The notes under the pieces are model-generated. The model worked only from the letters and a program-made list of their open reading frames with translations, had not been told where the DNA came from and did not search any database. The position numbers and the translations under genes were made by a program. DNA of 64,000 nt from Paracoccaceae bacterium (GTDB lineage: Bacteria > Pseudomonadota > Alphaproteobacteria > Rhodobacterales > Rhodobacteraceae), in the NCBI GenBank assembly GCA_024742455.1, contig JANSYL010000003.1, positions 186,001 through 250,000 of the forward strand, in the 5' to 3' direction. This document shows, piece by piece, positions 9,513 to 19,775 of this stretch (the first letter of the stretch is position 1; each line of letters opens with the position of its first letter).

Positions 9513-10220
9513 ATGAAAAACCCGTTTCGAAACTTCCTTCTGGCTTGGCACCGCATGCGCAACACACAGGTCTCAACCTTGGAAGGTGTGCGCTTGGCAA
9601 CGGGCCTGGACACCCCGAAGCTCGTTCGGTCATTGATCTTCAAGCGCAATTATGAACGCGATGAGGCGAAATTGCTGCGCTCTGCCGTTCAGTCAGGTGA
9701 CCAGGTGCTGGAGATCGGCGCGGGCATTGGTTTCATCGGATTGTTGGCAGCCCGACTTGCAGGGCAGGGCCGGGTCACGTCTTATGAAGCGAACCCGGCG
9801 ATGCAAAAGGTGATTGAAACCAATTATGCGCTCAATCCTGTCACTCCGGACCTGCGGATGCGGGCCGTTACCCGTGACGGCAGGCCGTTAGTGTTTCACC
9901 AAGCCGAAAACATCTTGTCGTCATCAATCGTAGCCCGAAGCGATGTCAATACGACCGAAGTAACAGTCAAGGCTGATGCGATCGGCAAGGTGCTTGACGA
10001 GATTTCGCCCGATGTTGTTGTAGTGGATGTCGAAGGTGCCGAGGCTGATTTGCTGCCGGAGGTTATCGACAGGGCCATTCCGCGCCTATTGGTCGAGTTT
10101 CATCCGCATATTATTGGTGTTGAAACCATTCAAGCAATCAAGGCGTCTGCGCTCGCCGCAGGTTATGAGGTCGTCCAAGACTCTGGGGATAACGTGTTTC
10201 TTGCCCGTGCAACATCATGA
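9513..10220 (+). CDS. FkbM family methyltransferase
   Basis: This 235-residue protein has a class-I SAM-dependent methyltransferase fold. LEIGAGIGFIG is motif I, SYEANP is the acidic loop after strand 2, and VVVDVEGAEADLL plus LLVEFHPHIIG are hallmark FkbM segments. FkbM enzymes O-methylate varied substrates, often glycans or secondary metabolites; the substrate here is unknown. The gene is visibly AT-richer than its neighbours and has no pathway partners nearby, which suggests acquisition by transfer. It overlaps the convergent patatin gene by six bases (TCATGA, holding both stop codons). The start is preceded by a weak AGGA. Confidence 0.85.
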   Translation: MKNPFRNFLLAWHRMRNTQVSTLEGVRLATGLDTPKLVRSLIFKRNYERDEAKLLRSAVQSGDQVLEIGAGIGFIGLLAARLAGQGRVTSYEANPAMQKVIETNYALNPVTPDLRMRAVTRDGRPLVFHQAENILSSSIVARSDVNTTEVTVKADAIGKVLDEISPDVVVVDVEGAEADLLPEVIDRAIPRLLVEFHPHIIGVETIQAIKASALAAGYEVVQDSGDNVFLARATS

Positions 10221-11048
10221 AGATTTTTTGAGATCGAGTTCTTCCAGCGTGTCGCGGATTTCGGCCCGGATCGGTTCTGCAGCCTTCAGGATGTCGTCGG
10301 TGTGGCGAAAATCGAGCGGGCCGAAACGGCGGGAGTCGGGGCGCAGCAGGCGAAAGGGTTCCCTGTCCTGCAATTGCCGTTCCAGAAGCGCGCGCATCAT
10401 GATCCGCATCGCGCCCATCGAGGTCATCAGCGGCCCCGGCACCTGATCGGCGTTTTCATCGGGCGGGTCGGTGACCGCGTCGATCGCAATCACAGGGCAG
10501 TCTTCGGGCAGGGCTTCGATGGGCAGGTTGTTGCAGACGCCGCCATCGACATGGACCCGCCCGTCGATGACCACCGGCCGGAACACCCCGGGGATCGCCA
10601 TCGAGGCGGCCAGCGCGGGGGCGAGGGGGCCTGCGTCGAACCGCGTCTCGGACTGGCGGTAGAAGTCGGTGGCGACGGCGGTGAAGGGGATGTCGAGGTC
10701 CTCGATCCGGTCGGGCAGGGCATCGGGCAGCACGATCTTGAGAATCTCGGCGGGGTCGAGAAAGAAGCTGAGCCCGAGATCACCCCAGGACGCGCCGCGC
10801 AGCATCCGCGCCCCGATCCGCGCGATGTTCGACGACAGGCCGCAGGCATGATCGCGGATCTCGGCACCCGTCATGCCCGCCGCCATGCAGGCCCCGATCA
10901 GAGCGCCCATCGAGGTGCCCGCGATGGCCTCAGGCCGGGCGCCCGCCGCGTCGAGTTCCTCGATCACGGGGATATGGCCGAGGGCTGCGGCGCCGCCGCC
11001 GCTGAGAGCTAGGGAAAAGCGGGGAGTGAAGCGTGCGGCGTTTGTCAT
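10215..11048 (-). CDS. Patatin-like phospholipase family protein
   Basis: This 277-residue protein has the full patatin catalytic set: glycine-rich oxyanion loop SGGGAAALGH (residues 16-25), nucleophile GTSMG (44-48, Ser46) and catalytic Asp in DGG (168-170). The size and the lack of a signal peptide match the RssA/YchK-type cytoplasmic group. Members hydrolyse acyl esters of phospholipids; the substrate here is not known. The gene stands alone: downstream it converges on the FkbM gene, and upstream is a 285-bp intergenic region with dispersed repeats. Confidence 0.9.
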   Translation of the reverse strand: MTNAARFTPRFSLALSGGGAAALGHIPVIEELDAAGARPEAIAGTSMGALIGACMAAGMTGAEIRDHACGLSSNIARIGARMLRGASWGDLGLSFFLDPAEILKIVLPDALPDRIEDLDIPFTAVATDFYRQSETRFDAGPLAPALAASMAIPGVFRPVVIDGRVHVDGGVCNNLPIEALPEDCPVIAIDAVTDPPDENADQVPGPLMTSMGAMRIMMRALLERQLQDREPFRLLRPDSRRFGPLDFRHTDDILKAAEPIRAEIRDTLEELDLKKSS

Positions 11049-11105
11049 CGGGTCGGAGGGTAGCCGGTGATGTTGTCGGTTTGAAGACGGGTGGAGGTTG
11101 GTAAA

Positions 11106-11187
11106 GGGTGCTCAGGATTGAGCGAATGAGGAAAAACTTTGATTTAAAATGGAAATTCGGGTCTTGTGAAGCTTTTGGTAAGGGTTT
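11106..11187 (+). repeat. Dispersed repeat A, copy 1
   Basis: This is an 82-bp element with two further copies at 29633-29714 and 49809-49890. The first 18 bases read GGGTGCTCAGGATTGAGC and form a small hairpin (GCTCA-GGAT-TGAGC). In all three copies exactly 44 bases separate this head from a YTGT tetramer, and a GG-N-AAG tail follows. All copies lie on the plus strand in intergenic DNA. Confidence 0.75.
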
Positions 11188-11252
11188 GAACGGTGGATGT
11201 TTGGAGGGAGCCAAGGAGGCGCGGAAGACCGGTTCGTGTGTGCACGGTGAGA

Positions 11253-11272
11253 GGTGGGACCAATCCCGCCCT
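11253..11272 (+). repeat. Fragment of palindromic repeat B
   Basis: GGTGGGACCAATCCCGCCCT matches 17 of 20 bases of the right arm of the repeat B copy at 55794-55813 (GGCGGGACAAGTCCCGCCCT). The left arm is not present, so this is a half element. Confidence 0.5.
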
Positions 11273-11333
11273 CCCAGTTTGAGCAGTCGCTCGCCTGACG
11301 CCCTTCGGTCTTGTTCCGGGCGGAAGGTGAACT

Positions 11334-11711
11334 TTAATCTGCAGACGCTAGACGCTTTTCGAACCAAGCTTCGAGATCGACGAAACCCATCTCGCCGTTC
11401 GCCACCGCAACGACCATGTCATCGATGCGTTCGCCGCTTTCAAGTACGAGGCGGAAACCGCTGCGCCGGACCAGGAGCGTTGTGACAAGGAGTGCCGTCC
11501 GCTTGTTGCCGTCGACAAAGCCATGGTTCTGCACGACAGCGTGCAAGAGGGCTGCCGTCTTGGCGGCGAGCGTTTCGTGGTAGCCGGAATAGGGCCGCCC
11601 GATCGCCGACCTGATCGAGGCTTCGCTGACGATACCCGAACGCCCGCCGAAGGTCAGGGCGCGTGCATGGGCTTCGAGAATGTCGGCAAAGGTGATAACG
11701 TAATGTGTCAC
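11334..11711 (-). CDS. doc: Death-on-curing (Doc) family toxin, Fic fold
   Basis: This 125-residue protein has the Doc active-site loop HGFVDGNKRTA, with the invariant His at residue 63, inside a Fic fold. Doc toxins phosphorylate elongation factor Tu and stop translation. All residues of the Doc-type motif are present, so it looks catalytically intact. The start is a GTG at 11711 that overlaps the stop of the upstream 65-residue gene (GTGA), a classic antitoxin-toxin coupling. The partner does not resemble Phd. The pair lies directly downstream of rpoD in the same orientation. Confidence 0.9.
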   Translation of the reverse strand: MTHYVITFADILEAHARALTFGGRSGIVSEASIRSAIGRPYSGYHETLAAKTAALLHAVVQNHGFVDGNKRTALLVTTLLVRRSGFRLVLESGERIDDMVVAVANGEMGFVDLEAWFEKRLASAD

Positions 11712-11901
11712 CGATGGACGAGGCGCTCCAAAGCGTCGTGGTGTTCTTCTGCCTGCTCGATCAGCGTGCGCACTGTCTCGACGGTGGGTCGGGCATCGAG
11801 AAAATGCTCATGTTCAAAAAGACCGTTATCGTCAAACACACGAACAATCCAACGACCATCACCAGTCGCGGCAATTTTAACGTGTTTGATCAAATCATTG
11901 C

Positions 11902-11905
<4 letters not shown>
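11708..11905 (-). CDS. Putative antitoxin of the Doc module (65 aa)
   Basis: This small acidic protein starts [19 protein letters not shown] and contains a segment rich in Glu and His ([16 protein letters not shown]). I cannot assign it to Phd or another named antitoxin family. The antitoxin role is inferred from position and coupling: its TGA overlaps the doc GTG, and its own GTG (11905) overlaps the rpoD TGA, again as GTGA. No in-frame ATG is available. The DNA around its start is AT-rich compared with rpoD, consistent with acquisition together with doc. Confidence 0.75.
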
Positions 11906-13896
<1,991 letters not shown>

Positions 13897-13975
13897 AGGC
13901 ATCGATCCTTGCGCTCGCGTGGTGTTGGCGGGTGCGATAACACGCCGTGCCAACCCTTGCGTATAAAACTATGTA

Positions 13976-13996
13976 AGGCGAATCACTGATTCGCCT
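13976..13996 (-). promoter_or_regulatory. Intercistronic hairpin between dnaG and rpoD
   Basis: A perfect 9-bp inverted repeat (AGGCGAATC, 3-base loop, GATTCGCCT) starts within the dnaG stop codon. The RNA after it is AT-rich but lacks a continuous U-tract, so an attenuator or RNA-processing site is as likely as a terminator. Confidence 0.55.
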
Positions 13997-15938
13997 AGGT
14001 GCCGCCCCGGTTTTTCTTCTCCCATGCCCGCGCTTCTATCAACCCGGCGATGTGATCGGACAGGGCGGCGGTGTCTTCGGAGGTGGCCGCCATGTCGTCG
14101 CGACGGGGGCGTTCGGCGCTCTGGCGTGCCAGAAGAACCTGTTTCAGGCGCCGCGATACCGTTTCTTCGGTGCCGTCAGCATGGGCCAGGTCCTCGCAGG
14201 CCTCGCTCAGTTCGGCGCGCAGGGCGGCGCGGGCGCGCAGTTTGGCCACCTCCTCGGTCAGGCATTCGGACGCCCGGTCGGCGTTATGCGGGCCGGAGAT
14301 GAAGGGCAGGTTGCGGATGTGGCCCATCGCAAGCAGCCTTTCAAGGACCGTGTCGAGGCCGGTTTCGCGCAATTCACCGGACAGGGTGTCTTCGTCACGC
14401 GCGGCGGTCGCGGCGAGGTGGTCGATCAGCGCCCCCTGTTGGGGATCGGGCACGGCAAGCCTGTCGAGCACCGTATCGAACCGGTCGATCAGCGCAGGGT
14501 AGCGGCACAGCGTGGCCAGCATCATCGCGGTGCGCAGGTCGTCCTCGCCCATCGTTCCCGCGGCCAGCGCGGAGGACCGGGTTTCGGCCAGCGGGCTTTG
14601 CGCCTCGGCAAAACCGCGTTTGTCGCCGGACCAGGCGCCCCTTTTGGCGGGGGCCGGGCGGAACATCTGCCGCTTCAGGTCCTTCAGCGCGATGTCGTAA
14701 TGGTATCTGAGCGTGGTGTCGGCGATCTGGCCCAGGGCCTGGCGCAGCCGCGCATCCAGTGCGGCGCGCCGTTCGGGGGTGTCGAAGACCTGGCCCTCGG
14801 TCTCGCGCCGCCACAGCACGTCGACCAGCGGGGTGGCGGTGTCGACCAGCGCGCGCATCGCGCCGGCGCCACGGGCGCGGATCAGGTCGTCGGGGTCCTG
14901 GCCTTCGGGCAGAAAACAGAACCTCAGTGTCTTGTCCGGCGCCAGAAGCGGCAGCGCCACGTCGATCAGCCGCATCGCGGCCTGCAGCCCGGCGCGGTCG
15001 CCATCGAGTGCCAGGATCGGTTCATCGGCGATGCGCCACATCATTTGCAACTGTGTGGCGGTGACGGCGGTGCCGAGCGGCGCGACGGCGGCCTCGAAAC
15101 CGGCTTTGACCAGGGCGATGACGTCCATGTAGCCCTCGGCCACGATCAGGGGCTGGCCCTTGCCCGCCGCCTCGCGTGCGGGCGCGAGGTTGTAGAGCGC
15201 GCGACCCTTGTCAAACAGCGGCGTCTCGCGGGAATTGAGGTATTTGGCGCGCGCGTTCGGGTCCATCGCGCGCCCGCCGAACCCGATGCAGCGCCCACGC
15301 CCGTCCCGGATGGGGAACATGATGCGGTCGCGGAAGGCATCATAGGGGGCGCCGCCATCGTCGGGTTCGGTGGCGATGGCGGTGGCCAGGACATCGGCGG
15401 CCCCGAACCCCTTGCCGGTCAGCGCGGCGAAGGCACCCTGGCGGACGGGCGGGGCATAGCCGATCTCGAACCGGTCGATGGTCGCCTGATCAAGGCCGCG
15501 CTTTTCGAGGTAGGCGCGCGCGGCGGTTGCGGCCTGGGTTTTCAGCTGCAGCCGGTAATGCGCGACGGCCGCCTCGGTCACCTGCGCGAGCCTCGTGGCC
15601 TGATCGGCGCGTTCGGCGGCGGCGGGGTCGTGGGCGGGCATGGTCATCCCGGCTTCGCGGGCGAGGATTTCCACCGCCTCCATGAAGCCCACGTTTTCGG
15701 TTTCCTTGACGAAGCCGATGGCGTCGCCTTTGGCGTGACAGCCGAAGCAGTAGTAATACCCCTTGCGGTCATCGACGTGGAAACTGGCGGTCTTTTCCTG
15801 GTGGAAGGGGCAGGGCGCCCACATGTCGCCCTTGGCCTGGTTGGATTTGCGGTTGTCCCACAGGACCTTGCGCCCGACCACCTGCGCGATCGAGGTGCGG
15901 TTGCGAAGCTCGTCAAGGAATCCGGGGGGCAGGCTCAT
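13995..15938 (-). CDS. dnaG: DNA primase DnaG
   Basis: This 647-residue primase synthesises the RNA primers for replication. The N-terminal CHC2 zinc finger is complete (C43, H46, C64, C67 in CPFHQEKT...YYCFGCHAKGD). The catalytic RNA polymerase domain has the Toprim motifs VAEGYMD and LDGDRAGLQA. The C-terminal third is the less conserved DnaB-interaction region. The length is normal. It precedes rpoD on the same strand with about 100 bp between, including a strong hairpin. The ATG at 15938 begins a standard MSLPPGFLDELRNR N-terminus. Confidence 0.97.
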   Translation of the reverse strand: MSLPPGFLDELRNRTSIAQVVGRKVLWDNRKSNQAKGDMWAPCPFHQEKTASFHVDDRKGYYYCFGCHAKGDAIGFVKETENVGFMEAVEILAREAGMTMPAHDPAAAERADQATRLAQVTEAAVAHYRLQLKTQAATAARAYLEKRGLDQATIDRFEIGYAPPVRQGAFAALTGKGFGAADVLATAIATEPDDGGAPYDAFRDRIMFPIRDGRGRCIGFGGRAMDPNARAKYLNSRETPLFDKGRALYNLAPAREAAGKGQPLIVAEGYMDVIALVKAGFEAAVAPLGTAVTATQLQMMWRIADEPILALDGDRAGLQAAMRLIDVALPLLAPDKTLRFCFLPEGQDPDDLIRARGAGAMRALVDTATPLVDVLWRRETEGQVFDTPERRAALDARLRQALGQIADTTLRYHYDIALKDLKRQMFRPAPAKRGAWSGDKRGFAEAQSPLAETRSSALAAGTMGEDDLRTAMMLATLCRYPALIDRFDTVLDRLAVPDPQQGALIDHLAATAARDEDTLSGELRETGLDTVLERLLAMGHIRNLPFISGPHNADRASECLTEEVAKLRARAALRAELSEACEDLAHADGTEETVSRRLKQVLLARQSAERPRRDDMAATSEDTAALSDHIAGLIEARAWEKKNRGGT

Positions 15939-16021
15939 TGACCCAATATCGGGGGGCGCCCAGCCCGTGTCCAGCCGGGCGGGGGCGGCGGGCGTTGCTG
16001 TCCACAGGATATTGGCGGTGC

Positions 16022-16579
16022 TCAGCCCGCGTCGCGCGCGGCCCGCGCCGCCACCATGCGCATCGCGCGGTCCAGTTCATGCACCATCGTGCCCGCCATC
16101 GAGCGGAAGGCCAGAAGCTCGAACCGGTCCGAGCCGGTGCGCAGCACCATCGCCGACATATGGCCGAGCGATGTGCGCAGGCTCGTGCCTACGGGGCAGG
16201 CTGCCAGCGACAGATCGACGGGGACGAGGCGGGACAGAACCTGAGTGCTGGCAGCCCCCGACAGGGCGAGATGCGTCCAGGCATCTGATTGATCGCTGAG
16301 GCCCGCAATGTCCGACAGCCCCCCGGGCGGGGTCGGGCCCATCAGCATCGCCTGCGCGCGGCCCGACCATGCAAGGCGGGTGTCGCCCGTTTCGGTGAAC
16401 GCGCCGGGCCCGGGCCATGACAGCCCAAACGCTTCCTCCAGCGCCGAGGAGACCGCACCGGTTTTTCCGCGAAACGGCATGACCGCCCAGATCGTGCCCA
16501 TCGGCAGTTCCTGCAGGCGGGCCGCCCCATGGGTGATGTCGGTGCCCCTGGCAGGCGCAGTTGCGGTCAGGTTAGCCAC
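16022..16579 (-). CDS. soxG: Sarcosine oxidase subunit gamma
   Basis: This 185-residue small structural subunit of the heterotetrameric sarcosine oxidase has sequence in the C-terminal half (DAWTHLALSGAASTQVLSRLVPVDLS, TSLGHMSAMVLR, FELLAFRSMAGTMVHEL) that follows the SoxG/GcvT-like pattern. The start is a GTG at 16579, overlapping the soxA stop by eight bases, because homology begins just after it; a longer in-frame extension reads into soxA. It is the last gene of soxBDAG. Confidence 0.88.
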   Translation of the reverse strand: MANLTATAPARGTDITHGAARLQELPMGTIWAVMPFRGKTGAVSSALEEAFGLSWPGPGAFTETGDTRLAWSGRAQAMLMGPTPPGGLSDIAGLSDQSDAWTHLALSGAASTQVLSRLVPVDLSLAACPVGTSLRTSLGHMSAMVLRTGSDRFELLAFRSMAGTMVHELDRAMRMVAARAARDAG

Positions 16580-19502
16580 GTACGCGCCCTCCCTCGGGGT
16601 CGAAGAAGACGGGATCGCAGACCTCGCACAGCACGCGGACATCGCGCAGGTGATCGACCATCATCACCTTTTCGCCTATCCGCTCCGGCCCCGATTTCAG
16701 AAAGCCGAGCCCGATGCCATGCCCGAGGGTCGGCGAATACCCTACCGAGGTGATATAGCCCTGGTCGTTGACGCGCACGGGGTCTGCCCCTTCATTGAAC
16801 AGATGCGCCCCGGCGAGCAGGGCATCCCCGGCGGCTACGGGTTTGATACCCACCAGGCGCTCGCGGTCAGGCTCCAGCAGGCCGGGGCGGGTGGCGGCGG
16901 CCTTGCCGATGAAATCCTTCTTCTGGCTCAGCATCCTCTGCATGCCGATGTCAAAGGCGGTCACGCGGCCATGGATCTCGGCATGCGTGATGAAGCCCTT
17001 TTCCAGCCGCAGGACGTTCAGCGCCTCCATCCCGTAGGCGCCGCCCTCCATCGCCTCGGCGCGGGCCACCAGGTCGCGGTAGAGCGCATCGCCATAGCGG
17101 GCGGGCACCGCGACCTCGTAGGCGTGTTCGCCCGAGAAGGAGATGCGGAAAAGGCGGCCCTGAACACCATGCACGCCGACCGGCCCGCAGGCCATGAAGG
17201 GGAAGGTTTCATCGTCGATGGGGGTGTCGAGAATACCGTTGAGCAGGTCGCGCGCCTTCGGACCGGCGACCGAGAATTGCGCCCACTGTTCCGTGGCCGA
17301 GATGAACCGCACGTCCAGATCACGGCGCAGGGCCTGGGAAACGAATTCCAGATGCGTCATCACCTGACCTGCGGCGGCGGTGGTGGTCGTCATCATGAAG
17401 TGATGCTCGCCGAGCCGCGCGGTGGTGCCGTCATCCATGACATGCCCGTCCTCGCGCAGCATCAGGCCATATCGCACGCGGCCCACCTTCAGGGTGGAGA
17501 ACATGTTGGTATAGACGAAATCGAGGAAGGCGGCCGCGTCGGGGCCGAATATCTCGATCTTGCCCAGGGTCGAGACGTCGACCACCCCGACCGCGTTGCG
17601 CACCATCGCCACCTCGCGGTCGCAGCTTTCGCGCCAATGGGTCTCGCCGGGCAGCGGCATGTAGGAGGGGCGATACCACAGACCTGCCTCGATCATGGGC
17701 GCACCGCGTGCCGTGACGGCGGCATGGGAGGTCGTCTTGCGTTCGGGGGCGAAGCCCTTGCCTTGCGCGCCCGCGGCCAGCGTGCCGAGCGCGACGGGCG
17801 TGAAAGGTGGGCGATAGGTGGTGGTACCGGTTTCGGGAATGCCGCGCCCGGTGGCGTCGGCGAGGATGGCCAGCGCCGCGATGTTGGAGCTTTTGCCCTG
17901 ATCCGGCGCCATGCCCTGTGTCGTGTAACGCTTCATGTGTTCGACGGATCTGTACCCTTCCACCGCCGATTGGCGCACATCCTTGGTGGTGACGTCATTG
18001 GCGAAATCGAGCCAGGCGCGGCCCTTGCCCTTCACCGACCAGATCGGGGCGCTGTCGCCTGCGTCCTCGTTCGCCTCGGGGAGCGAGGGGCGGGCGGCCT
18101 GCATACCGATGGCCGCAAGCGCCCCGGCCGCAGCATCGACGCCCGAGGCGAGGCAGGCGGCGGTATCCATGTGACCGGCGGCGGCGCCTGCGGGGATCAG
18201 GCCGGGCACGGCATCGGGGGCGGGCAGGAACATGTGACGGTCGGCATCCCAGACAGGGCGCGCGCCCAGGTGGCAGGTCAGATGCACACTGGGGTTCCAG
18301 CCGCCCGACAGGCCGAGACAATCTGTGGCGATGTCTTCGGTCTTGCCGTTGTGGCGGACGGTAATCTGTTCCAGCGCCTGACGGCCCTTGCTGTCGATCA
18401 CTTCGCCGCCCGCGATCAGGCGGTAATCACCCTGTGCCTTTGCATCGTGGCGCGGGTCGATCACGGCGGCCACCTCCACGCCCGCGGCCATCAGGTCGAG
18501 CGCGGTGCGGTGGGCGTCGTCATTGGCGGTGAACAGGGTCACCTTGTCCCCCGGCACCACACCGAAGCCGTGCAAATAGCTGCGGATCGCCGAGGCCAGC
18601 ACGATACCGGGGCGGTCGTTCATCGGGAAGGCGATGGGGCGTTCGAGGGCACCGCCAGCCAGCACCGCCTGTTTCGCGCGGATGCGCCAGAAACATTCCT
18701 GCGGCAGGGCGGGCTGCGGGGCGTGATGGCTGCCGACGCGTTCGACCGCGCCGAAATTCAGGTCGTCATAGACGCCGGTCACGGTGGTGCGGGTCATCAC
18801 GCGGACCTTGCCTGTGGCCTTCAGGCGTGCCGTGATGCTGCTGGCGAATTGCGCGGCGGGGGCACCGTCGATCGTTTCGTCCTCCCCCAACAGCCGTCCA
18901 CCCGGATGCGGGTGTTCGTCGGCCAGGATCACCTCGGCCCCGTTTTCGGCGGCGGTCAGGGCGGCCATCAGCCCCGCAGGGCCGCCGCCGATCACCAGCA
19001 CGTCGCAGAAGGCGAAGGCGCGCTCGGACTCGTGCGGGCTGGCCTTGCGGGTCATCCGGCCAAGCCCCGCCGCGCGGCGGATCATCGGTTCGTAGACGCG
19101 TTCCCAGAACGGGCGGGGCCACATGAAGGTCTTGTAGTAGAAGCCCGCCCCGAGGAATGGCCAGACCAGATCGTTCAGCGACAGCAGGTCGCGTTCGAGC
19201 GGGCCGATATGGTTCTGCGACCGGGTGGACAGGCCGTCATACACCTCCTGCATGGTGGCGCGTATATTGGGCAACATCGCATCGCCGGTACCGACCTGGA
19301 TCAGCGCGTTGGGCTCTTCCGACCCGGCGGTCAGCACGCCGCGCGGGCGATGGTATTTGAACGACCGGCCCACCAGCCGGATATCGTTGGCGAGCAGGGC
19401 CGAGGCGACGGTGTCGCCTTCTAGCGCGGCGATCGTCCTGCCGTTGAAGGTGAAGCTGGCCGCGCCCGTGCTGATACGGTGGCCATAGCCGTCGATCCTC
19501 AT
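16572..19502 (-). CDS. soxA: Sarcosine oxidase subunit alpha
   Basis: This 976-residue subunit begins with a 2Fe-2S-ferredoxin-like fold without the iron ligands (FTFNGRTIAALEGDTVASALL), followed by an NAD-binding Rossmann domain (VLVIGGGPAGLMAALTAAENGAEVIL). The C-terminal third is a GcvT-like aminomethyltransferase domain that binds tetrahydrofolate (ETHWRESCDREVAMVRNAVGVVDVSTLGKIEIFGPDA, then LRLEKGFITHAEIHG). The complex oxidatively demethylates sarcosine to glycine and passes the one-carbon unit to tetrahydrofolate with release of H2O2. Its ATG overlaps the soxD stop as ATGA, indicating coupled translation. The length is typical. Confidence 0.97.
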   Translation of the reverse strand: MRIDGYGHRISTGAASFTFNGRTIAALEGDTVASALLANDIRLVGRSFKYHRPRGVLTAGSEEPNALIQVGTGDAMLPNIRATMQEVYDGLSTRSQNHIGPLERDLLSLNDLVWPFLGAGFYYKTFMWPRPFWERVYEPMIRRAAGLGRMTRKASPHESERAFAFCDVLVIGGGPAGLMAALTAAENGAEVILADEHPHPGGRLLGEDETIDGAPAAQFASSITARLKATGKVRVMTRTTVTGVYDDLNFGAVERVGSHHAPQPALPQECFWRIRAKQAVLAGGALERPIAFPMNDRPGIVLASAIRSYLHGFGVVPGDKVTLFTANDDAHRTALDLMAAGVEVAAVIDPRHDAKAQGDYRLIAGGEVIDSKGRQALEQITVRHNGKTEDIATDCLGLSGGWNPSVHLTCHLGARPVWDADRHMFLPAPDAVPGLIPAGAAAGHMDTAACLASGVDAAAGALAAIGMQAARPSLPEANEDAGDSAPIWSVKGKGRAWLDFANDVTTKDVRQSAVEGYRSVEHMKRYTTQGMAPDQGKSSNIAALAILADATGRGIPETGTTTYRPPFTPVALGTLAAGAQGKGFAPERKTTSHAAVTARGAPMIEAGLWYRPSYMPLPGETHWRESCDREVAMVRNAVGVVDVSTLGKIEIFGPDAAAFLDFVYTNMFSTLKVGRVRYGLMLREDGHVMDDGTTARLGEHHFMMTTTTAAAGQVMTHLEFVSQALRRDLDVRFISATEQWAQFSVAGPKARDLLNGILDTPIDDETFPFMACGPVGVHGVQGRLFRISFSGEHAYEVAVPARYGDALYRDLVARAEAMEGGAYGMEALNVLRLEKGFITHAEIHGRVTAFDIGMQRMLSQKKDFIGKAAATRPGLLEPDRERLVGIKPVAAGDALLAGAHLFNEGADPVRVNDQGYITSVGYSPTLGHGIGLGFLKSGPERIGEKVMMVDHLRDVRVLCEVCDPVFFDPEGGRVRG

Positions 19503-19762
19503 GCCTCCTCCTCCGCGACCAGACGGGCCGAGGTCACCTTGTGGGTGACGGTGTCGCGCGCGACCTCAAGCCAGGCACCGCAGCCCTGACCGTGAAACCA
19601 CAGGTCGCGCGTGGGCCCGGCGGGGTTTTCGCGGAGATGGAGGTAGTCGTTCCACGCCTCGGACCAGTCCTCGGTCGCCGGGCGGTCGAGATAGGCGGCA
19701 TGGCCGCGATAGGTAAATTCTCGGATGTCGCGGGGGCCGCAGAGGGGACAGGGGATCAGCAT
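19499..19762 (-). CDS. soxD: Sarcosine oxidase subunit delta
   Basis: This 87-residue zinc-binding subunit of tetrameric sarcosine oxidase has CPLCG near the N-terminus as the first metal-ligand pair, and HGQGCGAWL with downstream His/Cys context supplies the rest. The motifs FTYRGHAAYLDRP and WNDYLHLRENP are family hallmarks. It lies 13 bp after soxB and overlaps soxA by four bases. Confidence 0.95.
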   Translation of the reverse strand: MLIPCPLCGPRDIREFTYRGHAAYLDRPATEDWSEAWNDYLHLRENPAGPTRDLWFHGQGCGAWLEVARDTVTHKVTSARLVAEEEA

Positions 19763-19775
19763 GTCGGTTTTGCCC

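Larger units (their letters stand above)
11049..11333. other. Intergenic region with dispersed repeats
   Basis: This non-coding stretch lies between the patatin gene start and the doc gene end. It is AT-richer in its middle. It contains one complete copy of the 82-bp repeat A (11106-11187) and a 20-bp fragment of repeat B (11253-11272). I see no convincing ORF. Confidence 0.7.

Noticed and set aside
16308-19424. A 1038-codon open frame opposite soxA
   Set aside because: Stop codons are rare in this frame because of GC content; the soxA protein on the other strand is unmistakable.
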